In this document: piece after piece, positions 48,828 through 57,122 of the stretch | Numbering within the stretch: position 1 is the stretch's first letter | Layout of the letters: each line of letters opens with the position of its first letter | From: Litorivita sp040371945 | GTDB lineage: Bacteria; Pseudomonadota; Alphaproteobacteria; Rhodobacterales; Rhodobacteraceae | Assembly (NCBI RefSeq): GCF_040371945.1 | Contig: NZ_BAABWS010000001.1 | Coordinates: forward strand, 1,364,001 to 1,428,000 | DNA: 64,000 nucleotides | Reading direction: 5' to 3' | Notes under the pieces: model-generated | Told to the model about the DNA's origin: nothing | Seen by the model: only the letters and a program-made list of their open reading frames with translations | The model's database searches: none | Position numbers and translations under genes: made by a program

Positions 48828-51239
48828 TCAGCCGCGCAGCACGCCGCCGGTGGCCTTGGTGACCTTCTCGACGATCTTGGCGCTGACCGCTTCGATATCG
48901 GCTTCCTTGAGCGTCTTCTCGGCGGGTTGCAACCGCACGGTCACGGCGATGGATTTCTTGCCCGCGCCCATTTGCGCCTCTGCGGTCGCGCCGGTGAATT
49001 CATCAAAGACATGCACGTTTTCGATCAACACCTTGTCGGCGCCTGCGGCGGCGTTGGCCAAAGTCAAAGCCTCGACATCCGCATCCACGACAAAGGCAAA
49101 GTCCCGCTCCACCGCTTGCAGATCGCGGATCGCCAAAGCAGGGCGCGTCGCGGCCTTTTTCTTCGGCAAGGGCACTTCTGCGGGATAGATGGTGAAACCG
49201 ACCACCGGCCCTTTGATATCCATCTGCGCCAGAATTTTGGGATGGATTTCGCCGAACACGCCGAGCACTTTTTTCGGCCCAAGGCAGATTTTGCCATGCC
49301 GCCCCGGATGCCACCAGCCTTCAGCGCCGCGCAGGATTTGCACCTTGGCGGGGGCGCCGATGGCGGACAGGACCGCTTCGGCATCGGCCTTGGCATCATA
49401 AAGATCGACGCTGCGCATTTCGCCATGCACATCGCGCGGACCGGTGCGGCCGACCAGAATGCCGCTGATCTGCAACTGCTGCTCGTCCGGCTCGCCGCCG
49501 CTAAAGGCAGGGCCGACCTCGAAAAGCGCCAGATCATTGAACCCGCGCGACTGGTTGCGTGCCGCCGCTTGCAGCAGACCCGCCAGAAGCGAAGGGCGCA
49601 TATGGCTCATCTCGCTCGAAATCGGGTTCTCCAGCATCGTCGCATCCGACCCGCCGCCGAACAATGCGGCACTGGCCTGATCGATGAAGCTGTAGGTCAC
49701 GCATTCGTTGTAGCCCAAAGAGGCCGCCATGCGCCGCGCCGCGCTTTCGCGGATCTGCGCGGGGCTCAGGATCGGGGCGGGAATCCCGTCGTCCAGCCGC
49801 GCCAAAGGCCGCCCTTCGAGTTTGGTCAAAGAGGCCACACGCGCCACTTCTTCCACCAGATCGGCAGAGCCGAGCACGTCAGGGCGCCACGAGGGCACAT
49901 GCGCCATATCGCCGTCGATCACAAAGCCCAAAGCGGTCAATGTGCGGCGTTGCTCGTCGGCGGAAATCTCCATGCCGACAAGGCTTTGCACGCGGTCGGT
50001 GTCGAGCTTGTAAGCCCGCGCCACATCCGGCACCTCGCCCGCGACAACCACTTCGGAAGCCTCGCCGCCGCACAGATCAAGGATCATTTGCGCAGCATCT
50101 TCAATGGCTTGCATGTTATAATCCGGATCAATCCCGCGCTCGTTGCGATAGCGCGCGTCCGAATTGATCTTGAGCGCGCGGCCGGTTTTGGCGATCTGGA
50201 TCGGGTCCCAAACGGCGGCCTCCAAAAACACATTGACCGTCTCTTCGGTGCAGCCCGTCTCCAGCCCGCCCATGATGCCCGCGATGCTCTCGACGCCCTT
50301 ATCGTCGGAAATCACCACCATGCCCTCGGCGAGCGCGTAGTCCTTATCGTCGAGCGCGGTCATCACCTCGCCGCCCTGCGCGCGGTGCACGCGCAAATCG
50401 CCCGTCACCTTATCGGCGTCAAAAACGTGCAGCGGGCGGTTGCGGTCATAGGTGAAGAAATTGGTGATATCGACCAAGGCCGAAATCGGGCGCAACCCGA
50501 TGGCGCGCAAACGGCTTTGCAGCCATTCGGGCGAGGGGCCGTTTTTCACGCCGCGAATGAGCCGTCCGGCAAAAACCGCGCAGCCGTCCTCGCGGGTGTC
50601 CGCATCGATCGTCACCTTGAGCGGCGAGGCAAATGCGCCCGCCACCTTGGCCGCTTTGACCGGTTTCATCACGCCCAGCCCGCGCGCCGACAGATCAAGC
50701 GCAATGCCGCGCACGCCCAGCGCATCGGGACGGTTCGGCGTGATGGCAATGTCGATCACCGGATCGACCTTGGCCGGATCATGTTCGGCCAGCCAGTCGG
50801 TAAAGGTCTGCCCGACCTCGCCCGAGGGCAATTCGATGATGCCGTCATGCTCGTCCGACAATTCCAATTCGCGCTCGGAGGCCATCATGCCGTGGCTCTC
50901 GACGCCGCGAATATTGCCCACCGAAAGCGTCACATCGATCCCCGGCACATAGTCGCCCGGTTTGCAGAGCACCACGGTAATGCCCTCTCGCGCATTGGGC
51001 GCGCCGCAAACGATCTGCTTTTCGCCCTCGTCGGTTTGCACCTTACACACGCGCAGCTTGTCCGCATCGGGGTGTTTTTCGGCATGGGTGACCTTGGCGA
51101 GGGTAAAACCGGCCAGCTTGGCAGCAGGGTCGATCACCTCTTCGACCTCAAGCCCGAGGTCGGTGAGCGCATAAAGGATCTCGTCCAGCGTCGCGGTGGT
51201 ATCCAGATGCTCTTTGAGCCAAGAGAGAGTGAATTTCAT
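48828..51239 (-). CDS. pheT: Phenylalanyl-tRNA synthetase beta subunit
   Basis: 803 residues, normal length. The N-terminal tRNA-binding (EMAP-like) domain has KHPDADKLRVCKV. B3/4 and B5 domains follow in the middle, then the catalytic-like core (from about 470, LVEEVARV) and the C-terminal anticodon-binding FDX-ACB domain (from about 710). ATG 51239 follows AAGGAGACCGC. It is paired with pheS upstream. Confidence 0.97.
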   Translation of the reverse strand: MKFTLSWLKEHLDTTATLDEILYALTDLGLEVEEVIDPAAKLAGFTLAKVTHAEKHPDADKLRVCKVQTDEGEKQIVCGAPNAREGITVVLCKPGDYVPGIDVTLSVGNIRGVESHGMMASERELELSDEHDGIIELPSGEVGQTFTDWLAEHDPAKVDPVIDIAITPNRPDALGVRGIALDLSARGLGVMKPVKAAKVAGAFASPLKVTIDADTREDGCAVFAGRLIRGVKNGPSPEWLQSRLRAIGLRPISALVDITNFFTYDRNRPLHVFDADKVTGDLRVHRAQGGEVMTALDDKDYALAEGMVVISDDKGVESIAGIMGGLETGCTEETVNVFLEAAVWDPIQIAKTGRALKINSDARYRNERGIDPDYNMQAIEDAAQMILDLCGGEASEVVVAGEVPDVARAYKLDTDRVQSLVGMEISADEQRRTLTALGFVIDGDMAHVPSWRPDVLGSADLVEEVARVASLTKLEGRPLARLDDGIPAPILSPAQIRESAARRMAASLGYNECVTYSFIDQASAALFGGGSDATMLENPISSEMSHMRPSLLAGLLQAAARNQSRGFNDLALFEVGPAFSGGEPDEQQLQISGILVGRTGPRDVHGEMRSVDLYDAKADAEAVLSAIGAPAKVQILRGAEGWWHPGRHGKICLGPKKVLGVFGEIHPKILAQMDIKGPVVGFTIYPAEVPLPKKKAATRPALAIRDLQAVERDFAFVVDADVEALTLANAAAGADKVLIENVHVFDEFTGATAEAQMGAGKKSIAVTVRLQPAEKTLKEADIEAVSAKIVEKVTKATGGVLRG

Positions 51240-51323
51240 TTTGCGGTCTCCTTATGGAGGGAAATCTTGGGGGTGGGCCGTTGATCCGTCGGGGCGGCGG
51301 CAGATGCGCCGCGCCGCGTTTTG

Positions 51324-52397
51324 CTAGCGGCTCAAACCCCCGTGCAATGTCGGTTGGTTCAAACACGAGAACCCGTAGTGGCGCAGCCAGCGCAAGTCGC
51401 TGTCAAAGAAGGCGCGCAGATCGGGGATGCCGTATTTGAGCATCGCCAGACGGTCGATCCCCATGCCAAAGGCAAAGCCCTGCCACGCCTCGGGATCAAC
51501 GCCTGCCGCTTGCAAGACCTTGGGATGCACCATGCCCGAGCCGAGCACCTCCATCCATCCGTCGCCCTCGCCGATGCGCAATTGCCCATCGACCCACGAA
51601 CATTGGATATCCACCTCTGCCGAGGGTTCGGTGAAGGGGAAATGCGAGGCGCGAAAACGGGTTTTGATGCCGTCGATCTCGAAGAAGGCGGCAAAGAATT
51701 CCTCCAGAACCCATTTGAGGTTCGCCATCGAGATATCCTTGCCGATGGCGAGGCCTTCGACTTGGTGGAACATCGGCGTATGGGTCTGGTCGTAATCCGA
51801 ACGATACACCCGCCCCGGAGCGATCACGCGGATCGGCGCGCCGCTTTTCTCCATCGCGCGGATTTGCACCGGCGAGGTATGGGTGCGCAACACATGCGGC
51901 GGGCGGTTGTCGCCCTCGGCGCGGTGCATATAGAAGGTGTCGAACTCTTGGCGCGCGGGGTGGTGCGTCGGCATGTTGAGCGCGTCGAAATTGTAGAAAT
52001 CCGTCTCGATCTGCGGCCCTTCGGCCACGGCGAACCCGAGATTGGCGAAAATCGCGCTGATCTCTTCGGTGACTTGGCTGACGGGGTGGACCGTGCCTTG
52101 CGGACGGGCGCGCGACGGCAAGGTCACGTCGAGCCATTCGGTGGCCAGCCGCGCATCAAGCGCCGCATCGGCCAGCGCGGTTTTCTTGGCGGCCAAGGCC
52201 GAATTGATCTCGTCCTTGAGCGCGTTCAATTTCGGCCCTGCGATCTGGCGCTCTTCGGGGGTCATTTTGCCCAGCTCGCGCATCTTGAGCGCGACCTCGC
52301 CCTTTTTGCCAACAGCGGCAAGGCGGATATCTTCGAGCGCCGCCTCGTCAGAGGCCGCCGCGATGGCCGCGATATACTTGTCTCTCAGATCGTCCAT
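51324..52397 (-). CDS. pheS: Phenylalanyl-tRNA synthetase alpha subunit
   Basis: 357 residues. An N-terminal coiled coil (1-90) precedes the class II catalytic core with motif 2 region RVYRSDYDQTHTPMFHQVEG and motif 3 region GFAFGMGIDRLAMLKYGI. ATG 52397 follows AGGAGGATCGG. A longer open frame upstream covers the rplT-pheS spacer and is not part of the gene. Confidence 0.97.
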   Translation of the reverse strand: MDDLRDKYIAAIAAASDEAALEDIRLAAVGKKGEVALKMRELGKMTPEERQIAGPKLNALKDEINSALAAKKTALADAALDARLATEWLDVTLPSRARPQGTVHPVSQVTEEISAIFANLGFAVAEGPQIETDFYNFDALNMPTHHPARQEFDTFYMHRAEGDNRPPHVLRTHTSPVQIRAMEKSGAPIRVIAPGRVYRSDYDQTHTPMFHQVEGLAIGKDISMANLKWVLEEFFAAFFEIDGIKTRFRASHFPFTEPSAEVDIQCSWVDGQLRIGEGDGWMEVLGSGMVHPKVLQAAGVDPEAWQGFAFGMGIDRLAMLKYGIPDLRAFFDSDLRWLRHYGFSCLNQPTLHGGLSR

Positions 52398-52484
52398 CCG
52401 ATCCTCCTGTTCGTCCTTGATCCCCATCTGCGCGATGACGGGCGGGGTTTGGGCTGTTGCTACCCAGCGTGGCACACAAACGCA

Positions 52485-52518
52485 AGAAGCCGCGGCCCAT
52501 TATAGGCCCGCGGCTTCT
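52485..52518 (-). other. Hairpin between rplT and pheS
   Basis: AGAAGCCGCGG (52485-52495) and CCGCGGCTTCT (52508-52518) form a perfect 11-bp stem in the 153-base spacer. A smaller stem ATCCCT/AGGGAT at 52529-52547 precedes it on the transcript. It is a partial terminator or attenuator candidate. No Phe-rich leader peptide is visible. Confidence 0.6.
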
Positions 52519-52550
52519 CAAATCTCTGATCCCTCAGTGAAAGGGATGGG

Positions 52551-52913
52551 TTACGCGAGCGCCGCCTTGGCTTGATCAACGATCGCGCCAAATGCTTCGG
52601 GCTCGTGCACGGCCAGATCGGCCAGAACCTTACGGTCCACTTCAATACCGGCCAAGGACAGTCCGTTGATGAAGCGCGAATAGGTCAGCGCTTCGTCGTG
52701 GCTGCGCACGGCGGCGTTGATCCGCTGGATCCACAGCGCGCGGAAGCTGCGCTTGCGGGCCTTGCGGTCGCGTGTGGCGTATTGGTTGGCCTTGTCCACG
52801 GCCTGCGTGGCGACGCGGAAGGTGTTCTTACGGCGACCGTAATACCCTTTTGCGGCTTTGATGATCTTTTTGTGACGCGCGTGCGTGACGGTTCCGCCTT
52901 TGGTACGAGACAT
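52551..52913 (-). CDS. rplT: 50S ribosomal protein L20
   Basis: 120 residues. Typical L20 blocks are HKKIIKAAKGYYGRRKNTFR, QAVDKANQYATRDRKARKR and FINGLSLAGIEVDRKVLADLA. It binds 23S rRNA early in assembly. It follows rpmI by 12 bases in the same operon. Confidence 0.98.
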   Translation of the reverse strand: MSRTKGGTVTHARHKKIIKAAKGYYGRRKNTFRVATQAVDKANQYATRDRKARKRSFRALWIQRINAAVRSHDEALTYSRFINGLSLAGIEVDRKVLADLAVHEPEAFGAIVDQAKAALA

Positions 52914-52925
52914 ATCAAACCCTCC

Positions 52926-53126
52926 TTAGCGCGCGTATGGCATCATCGACTTGATGATTTTCTCATCAGGAGCCGACAGCGTGGTGGTTCCGCGCGCATT
53001 GCGCAGGAATTTGTTGGTGCGTTTGATCATGCCGTGGCTTTTGCCTGCCTGTCCGGCTTTCACACGACCGCTGGCCGTTGTTTTGAACCGCTTTTTGCAG
53101 CTCGACTTGGTCTTCATTTTGGGCAT
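52926..53126 (-). CDS. rpmI: 50S ribosomal protein L35
   Basis: 66 residues; MPKMKTKSSCKKRFKTTASG and the basic body are diagnostic. ATG 53126 follows GAGGAGACGG. It is the first gene of rpmI-rplT-pheS-pheT. infC, which begins this operon in many bacteria, is absent here. The leader contains the perfect palindrome GGAAGCGCTTCC (53194-53205), which could take part in control, but this is not established. Confidence 0.97.
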   Translation of the reverse strand: MPKMKTKSSCKKRFKTTASGRVKAGQAGKSHGMIKRTNKFLRNARGTTTLSAPDEKIIKSMMPYAR

Positions 53127-53277
53127 TTCCGTCTCCTCGTTTGGGTCGGTGTCAAACGCGACTCGGCATGCCACTTCGGGCCGGTCGCGCGATGGAAGCG
53201 CTTCCTTAGGCGCAAACGAGAAGGCTGGCAAGGGAAAATACCGCCCCCGCCCCCTTAAATTTCAGGGGCAAAGGCAA

Positions 53278-53305
53278 GGCGCGGGTCAAAACGCAGGCCC
53301 GCGCC
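53278..53305 (-). terminator. Hairpin after the holin-superfamily gene
   Basis: GGCGCGGG (53278-53285) pairs with CCCGCGCC (53298-53305), immediately downstream of the stop codon on the minus strand. Confidence 0.55.
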
Positions 53306-53635
53306 CTAGCGCCGTGCGCGGCGCATGGCGGCGGCGGCCTCGATGCCAAAGGCAAAGGCCTGCGCCAGATCGGGGCCTTTGGCGGCGGGCGCGGCGGGGG
53401 CGGGCGCGATGTCTTCGGGTTTGGAGGCCGCGATGGCAAAGAGGATCGCCGCCAGCCCGAAATAGACCAAAGCGATGATCAAGGCCGCGCCCTGCGGGGC
53501 GTAATGGACCTGCAAGAACAGCCAAGCGGCCACGGTCAAAAACCCCGCTCCGACGCAAAGCGCCATGAGCGCCACAAAGGACAACGCGGCCTTGCGCGCT
53601 GTCCTTGTGGCTTTGTGCTTGAGATCGCTGAGCAT
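53306..53635 (-). CDS. Phage-holin-superfamily (actinophage holin-like) membrane protein
   Basis: 109 residues with two membrane helices (about 18-40 and 48-70) and a soluble Ala/Pro-rich tail. It resembles the small chromosomal membrane proteins assigned to the phage holin superfamily that accompany DUF883/YqjD proteins. No other phage gene is near, so a lysis role is unlikely. It follows the DUF883 gene by 10 bases and probably shares its stress promoter. Confidence 0.75.
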   Translation of the reverse strand: MLSDLKHKATRTARKAALSFVALMALCVGAGFLTVAAWLFLQVHYAPQGAALIIALVYFGLAAILFAIAASKPEDIAPAPAAPAAKGPDLAQAFAFGIEAAAAMRRARR

Positions 53636-53645
53636 CGACGCACGC

Positions 53646-53972
53646 TTATTTGCGGGCCAAGAACAGACCAGCGACAAAGCCCAGCCCCGCCGCAAGGCCC
53701 ACCGACATGGCGGGTTTTTCTTGCACAAAGCTCTCGGCCTGTTTGCCAAGCTCGGCGCCCTGCGCGCGCAATTGCGCGATTTGCGCCTCGCCGCTCTCGC
53801 GGGCCGATGCCGCGCGGGCCTTTGCGCCCTCTTTCAAATGCGCGCCTTGGGTCTTGCCATATTCGGCCAAAGTGCCGGTCAAAGCAGCCAGATCGGACTT
53901 GAGCGCCTCCACCTGCGCGGCCAGATCCTCGGTGGTGGTTTCGGTAACTTTCAACTTGGTCGCAGCGGCCAT
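53646..53972 (-). CDS. DUF883 family (YqjD/ElaB-like) protein
   Basis: 108 residues: an N-terminal amphipathic, partly coiled-coil region (15-85) and a C-terminal membrane helix ending GLFLARK. The Gly-rich membrane segment after EKPAMSVG is characteristic. E. coli relatives are inner-membrane ribosome-associated stress proteins. A GGAAC-N17-CGTT stress promoter precedes it. Confidence 0.87.
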   Translation of the reverse strand: MAAATKLKVTETTTEDLAAQVEALKSDLAALTGTLAEYGKTQGAHLKEGAKARAASARESGEAQIAQLRAQGAELGKQAESFVQEKPAMSVGLAAGLGFVAGLFLARK

Positions 53973-54043
53973 GATATATCTCCTGATCTATGTGAGGGCC
54001 CGCCTCATAAGCTGTGACAGCAGCGGGCCGCGATTACCCAAAC

Positions 54044-54069
54044 AACGCCGCGCCGCGCCAAAAGGTTCC
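54044..54069 (-). promoter_or_regulatory. EcfG-type stress promoter for DUF883-holin
   Basis: On the minus strand GGAAC (54069-54065) and CGTT (54047-54044) are separated by 17 bases. GGAAC-N16/17-CGTT is the consensus of the alphaproteobacterial general stress sigma factor EcfG. It lies about 70 bases upstream of the DUF883 ATG. Confidence 0.7.
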
Positions 54070-54102
54070 AACGCAGCGGCAAAAAATTCCCAATAAAATA
54101 TG

Positions 54103-54128
54103 GGAACCGCCGCCGCCCGCCTCGCGTT
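54103..54128 (+). promoter_or_regulatory. EcfG-type stress promoter for DUF1328
   Basis: GGAAC (54103-54107) and CGTT (54125-54128) are 17 bases apart, 61 bases upstream of the DUF1328 ATG. The inverted repeat TTCCCA/TGGGAA (54087-54106) partly overlaps the -35 element. Confidence 0.7.
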
Positions 54129-54189
54129 GATCCCCCAGTTGAACCCCTCAAGCGCAGTCGCTGCGCCCCATAACCAAAGGATTGAAACC

Positions 54190-54360
54190 ATGCTGTATTG
54201 GGCTGTTGTTTTCTTCGTCGTCGCCATCATCGCCGGTGTGTTCGGCTTTGGCGGCATTGCCAGCGCCTCGGCGGGCATCGCGCAATTGCTTTTCGTGATT
54301 TTCCTCGCGCTCTTTGTCGTCGCCATGGTGGTGCGCGCTCTCAAGGGCCGCACGCCTTGA
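54190..54360 (+). CDS. DUF1328 family small membrane protein
   Basis: 56 residues, two membrane helices (3-24 and 30-48) with the family core FFVVAIIAGVFGFGGIA followed by ASAGIAQLLF. Its function is unknown; it is common in proteobacteria and often stress-induced. ATG 54190 follows AAAGGA. A strong terminator follows. Confidence 0.9.
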   Translation: MLYWAVVFFVVAIIAGVFGFGGIASASAGIAQLLFVIFLALFVVAMVVRALKGRTP

Positions 54361-54414
54361 TCCCTGCGCCGCGCCGGCGCCAGAGCCGGCGACCGGATGC
54401 CATATCACTGCTTT

Positions 54415-54447
54415 AGCCCCCGCCCTCATCTTGGCGGGGGCTTTTTT
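54415..54447 (+). terminator. Rho-independent terminator after DUF1328
   Basis: AGCCCCCGCC (54415-54424) pairs with GGCGGGGGCT (54433-54442), followed by a run of T to 54447. Confidence 0.9.
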
Positions 54448-54524
54448 GTCGCGGCGCCGCAGGGGTCAATCGGCCCCGCGCGCCTTGACCTCGCGGCGCA
54501 ATCCTTCCTAAGGTAAGTTAATTA

Positions 54525-54539
54525 TTTTCGCGCGATAAA
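54525..54539. promoter_or_regulatory. Candidate autoregulatory operator of the LacI-type regulator
   Basis: TTTTCGCGCGATAAA lies 40 bases before the regulator ATG. It shares the CGCGCG core with TTT/AAA flanks of the perfect palindrome found before smoE. Confidence 0.5.
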
Positions 54540-54578
54540 TTAAATTTGACCATCGCGTAAGTTAGGGCGGGGTGGGCG

Positions 54579-55607
54579 ATGAGCGAGCGCAAGATCAGGA
54601 ATATGGAAGAATTCGCCGCCAAAAGCGGCGTCTCGCGCCCCACGGTTTCGAAATATTTCAACGATCCCTCCAGCGTGCGCAAATCCACCCGCGAGCGGAT
54701 CGAAGCGGCGCTGGAGCGCTATGACTTCCGGCCCAACCTCTATGCGGTCAACCAGAACCGCCGCCTGACCAAAAACATCGGCATCGTCGTGCCCAATGTG
54801 GCCGACCCGTTCTTTTCCGAAATGGCCCGCAATATCGAGGGGCTGCTCATCGACGCAGGCTATTCCCCCTCGACCTTCAGCTCCCACGGCAGCCGCGACC
54901 ATGAGATCGAGATCCTCGAAACCCTGCGCGCGATCCGGCCTGCGGGGGTGTTGATGGCGCCCTTGGGCCGCGCTTCGGACCGCGCCAAGATCGAAGGGTT
55001 TTGCAAGGATGTGCCGACGGTCCTCTTTGACAGCAACATCGAGGGCGTCGGCGCGGCCTTTATCGGCTCGGACCCGTTCCAATCGGTGCCCTTGATGGTC
55101 GAATACCTGTGCCGCAGCGGCGAGCCGCCGTGCTTTTTCGAAATGCCCCCCGTCAACCCCAATGCCAACAAACGCCGCGAGGCCTATCTTTGGGCGATGC
55201 AAGATCTAGGCCATGCGCCCCATGTGGTGCGCGTCGAGGGCAGCGGTTGGGATTTCGAGGACATCGGTTATCGCGAGGGGCTGCGGGTGATCAAAGAGGG
55301 CGGCCTGCCCAGCCGCACGGTTTTGTGCAGCAACGACCGTCTGGCCATCGGCCTTCTGGCGGCGGCCTATGAAAGCGGGATTCGCGTCGGCATCACCGAA
55401 GATTGCTCGATGCGCATCGCGGGCCATGACGACCACCCGTTCGCGCGGTTTACCTGCCCGTCGCTGACCACCGTGGCGCAAGATTACAAATCCATCTCCA
55501 AAGGCAGCGTCGAGACGATTCTCAACCTCGTCGATGGCGGCACGGTACGCGATTCGGAGCGCGAAGTTCTGTTCGAAGGGCGGCTGGTGATGCGCGCATC
55601 CGCTTGA
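54579..55607 (+). CDS. LacI family transcriptional regulator of the polyol operon
   Basis: 342 residues. The N-terminal helix-turn-helix (7-55: MEEFAAKSGVSRPTVSKYFND) and hinge precede a periplasmic-binding-like sensor domain (62-335, TKNIGIVVPNVADPFFSEMA). It is adjacent to and co-directional with the smo operon, and operator-like sequences lie before itself and before smoE, so it most likely represses both in the absence of a polyol. The effector is inferred. Confidence 0.9.
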   Translation: MSERKIRNMEEFAAKSGVSRPTVSKYFNDPSSVRKSTRERIEAALERYDFRPNLYAVNQNRRLTKNIGIVVPNVADPFFSEMARNIEGLLIDAGYSPSTFSSHGSRDHEIEILETLRAIRPAGVLMAPLGRASDRAKIEGFCKDVPTVLFDSNIEGVGAAFIGSDPFQSVPLMVEYLCRSGEPPCFFEMPPVNPNANKRREAYLWAMQDLGHAPHVVRVEGSGWDFEDIGYREGLRVIKEGGLPSRTVLCSNDRLAIGLLAAAYESGIRVGITEDCSMRIAGHDDHPFARFTCPSLTTVAQDYKSISKGSVETILNLVDGGTVRDSEREVLFEGRLVMRASA

Positions 55608-55619
55608 AACCTTGCTCAA

Positions 55620-55635
55620 TTTTACGCGCGTAAAA
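55620..55635. promoter_or_regulatory. Perfect palindromic operator upstream of smoE
   Basis: TTTTACGCGCGTAAAA is a perfect 16-bp palindrome with the central CG typical of LacI-family operators. It lies six bases upstream of a -35 element. Confidence 0.75.
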
Positions 55636-55641
55636 AAAGAA

Positions 55642-55671
55642 TTGACGCCGCGTATCGGTTCTCACTAAGCT
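55642..55671 (+). promoter_or_regulatory. Sigma-70 type promoter of the smo operon
   Basis: TTGACG (55642-55647) and TAAGCT (55666-55671) are 18 bases apart, 38 bases before the smoE ATG. Confidence 0.5.
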
Positions 55672-55708
55672 GATCCACAGCATTCGATGCACTTAGGGAG
55701 GACAAAGG

Positions 55709-57016
55709 ATGACTATCAGGACGCCGCTCACATGGGTGAGCGCGGCGGCTGTATTCGCAGCCACTTTCGCGCAAGCCGAAACCACACTCACCATCGCCAC
55801 CGTGAACAACGGGGACATGATCCGCATGCAGGGTCTGACCGATGATTTCACCGCGAAACACCCCGACATCAAAGTCGAATGGGTCACGCTCGAAGAGAAC
55901 GTGCTGCGCCAACGGGTCACACAAGACATCGCCGCAAAGGGCGGCCAGTTCGACGTGATGACCATCGGCACCTATGAGGTTCCGATCTGGGGCGCGCAAA
56001 ACTGGTTGGTCTCGCTCAACGATCTGCCCGCCGAATGGGACGCCGATGACATCCTGCCCGCGATCCGCGGCGGTTTGACCGTGGACGGCGAGCTTTACGC
56101 CGCGCCCTTCTATGGCGAAAGCTCGATGGTTATGTATCGCAAGGACCTGATGGAGGCCGCTGGCCTGCAAATGCCCGACGCGCCCACATGGGCCGACATT
56201 GAAAAAGCCGCCGCCGCCATGACCGACAAGGCCAATGACGTTTACGGCATCTGCCTGCGCGGCAAGGCCGGTTGGGGCGAGAACATGGCCTTTCTCTCCG
56301 CCATGTCGAACTCCTTCGGCGCGCGCTGGTTTGACGAAAACTGGACCGCGCAATTCGACCAGCCCGAGTGGAAAACCACCCTCGACACCTATATGAACCT
56401 GATGACCAACTATGGCCCTCCCGGTGCCTCGACCAACGGGTTCAACGAAAACCTGTCGCTGTTCCAACAGGGCAAATGCGGCATGTGGATCGACGCCACC
56501 GTTGCGGCGTCCTTCGTGACCAACCCCAAAGACAGCACCGTCGCCGATAAGGTCGGCTTTGCTCTGGCCGCCGATGCAGGTCTGGGCAAGCGCGGCAACT
56601 GGCTGTGGGCATGGTCCTTGGCCATTCCGGCCGGTTCGGACGCCACCGATGAAGCGAAAAAATTCGTCGCTTGGGCCACCAGCAAGGAATACACCGCCTT
56701 GGTCGCGGCCAATGAAGGCTGGGCCAACGTGCCTCCGGGAACGCGGACCTCGCTCTACGAGAACCCCGAATACGCCAAACTGCCCTTCGCGCAGATGACG
56801 CTCGATTCGATCAACTCGGCAGACCCGAACGCACCCACGGTCAAACCCGTGCCCTATACCGGTGTGCAATTCGTCGCGATCCCCGAATTTGCCGGTATTG
56901 CCACGCAGGTGGGCCAAGAGTTCTCGGCCGCTTTGGCCGGACAACAAACCGTGGATGAAGCCCTCGCCAAGGCGCAGGCTTTGACCACAGACGAGATGGA
57001 AGCCGCAGGCTACTGA
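55709..57016 (+). CDS. smoE: Sorbitol/mannitol ABC transporter substrate-binding protein
   Basis: 435 residues. The signal peptide ends AQA near residue 22. It has a family 1 extracellular solute-binding fold with LTIATVNNGDMIRMQGL, DVMTIGTYEVPIWG and FYGESSMVMYRKDL. It closely resembles Rhodobacter SmoE, the periplasmic polyol receptor. First structural gene of smoEFGK-smoS-mtlK. Confidence 0.93.
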   Translation: MTIRTPLTWVSAAAVFAATFAQAETTLTIATVNNGDMIRMQGLTDDFTAKHPDIKVEWVTLEENVLRQRVTQDIAAKGGQFDVMTIGTYEVPIWGAQNWLVSLNDLPAEWDADDILPAIRGGLTVDGELYAAPFYGESSMVMYRKDLMEAAGLQMPDAPTWADIEKAAAAMTDKANDVYGICLRGKAGWGENMAFLSAMSNSFGARWFDENWTAQFDQPEWKTTLDTYMNLMTNYGPPGASTNGFNENLSLFQQGKCGMWIDATVAASFVTNPKDSTVADKVGFALAADAGLGKRGNWLWAWSLAIPAGSDATDEAKKFVAWATSKEYTALVAANEGWANVPPGTRTSLYENPEYAKLPFAQMTLDSINSADPNAPTVKPVPYTGVQFVAIPEFAGIATQVGQEFSAALAGQQTVDEALAKAQALTTDEMEAAGY

Positions 57017-57122
57017 TCGCGTCGATCTCGGGGGGCGGATGGTTTTCGCCCCCCACCCCACCCGAATTTCTATATCCTGGCAGAGTAAAACAACCGCGGC
57101 CCCGCCCGCGAGGAGAGATGTC

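Noticed and set aside
48804..51284. Open frame of about 826 codons antisense to pheT
   Set aside because: Composition is that of a complement-strand shadow; pheT is certain.
51240..51323. Possible extra small gene between pheS and pheT
   Set aside because: The 84-base spacer holds only the pheT ribosome site and GC-rich sequence without a plausible start.
52398..52475. N-terminal extension of pheS into the rplT spacer
   Set aside because: ATG 52397 has an excellent AGGAGG site and the standard pheS N-terminus.
53306..53635. Possible prophage lysis gene
   Set aside because: The holin-superfamily protein is accompanied only by chromosomal stress-type genes, with no phage structural or lysin genes in the window.
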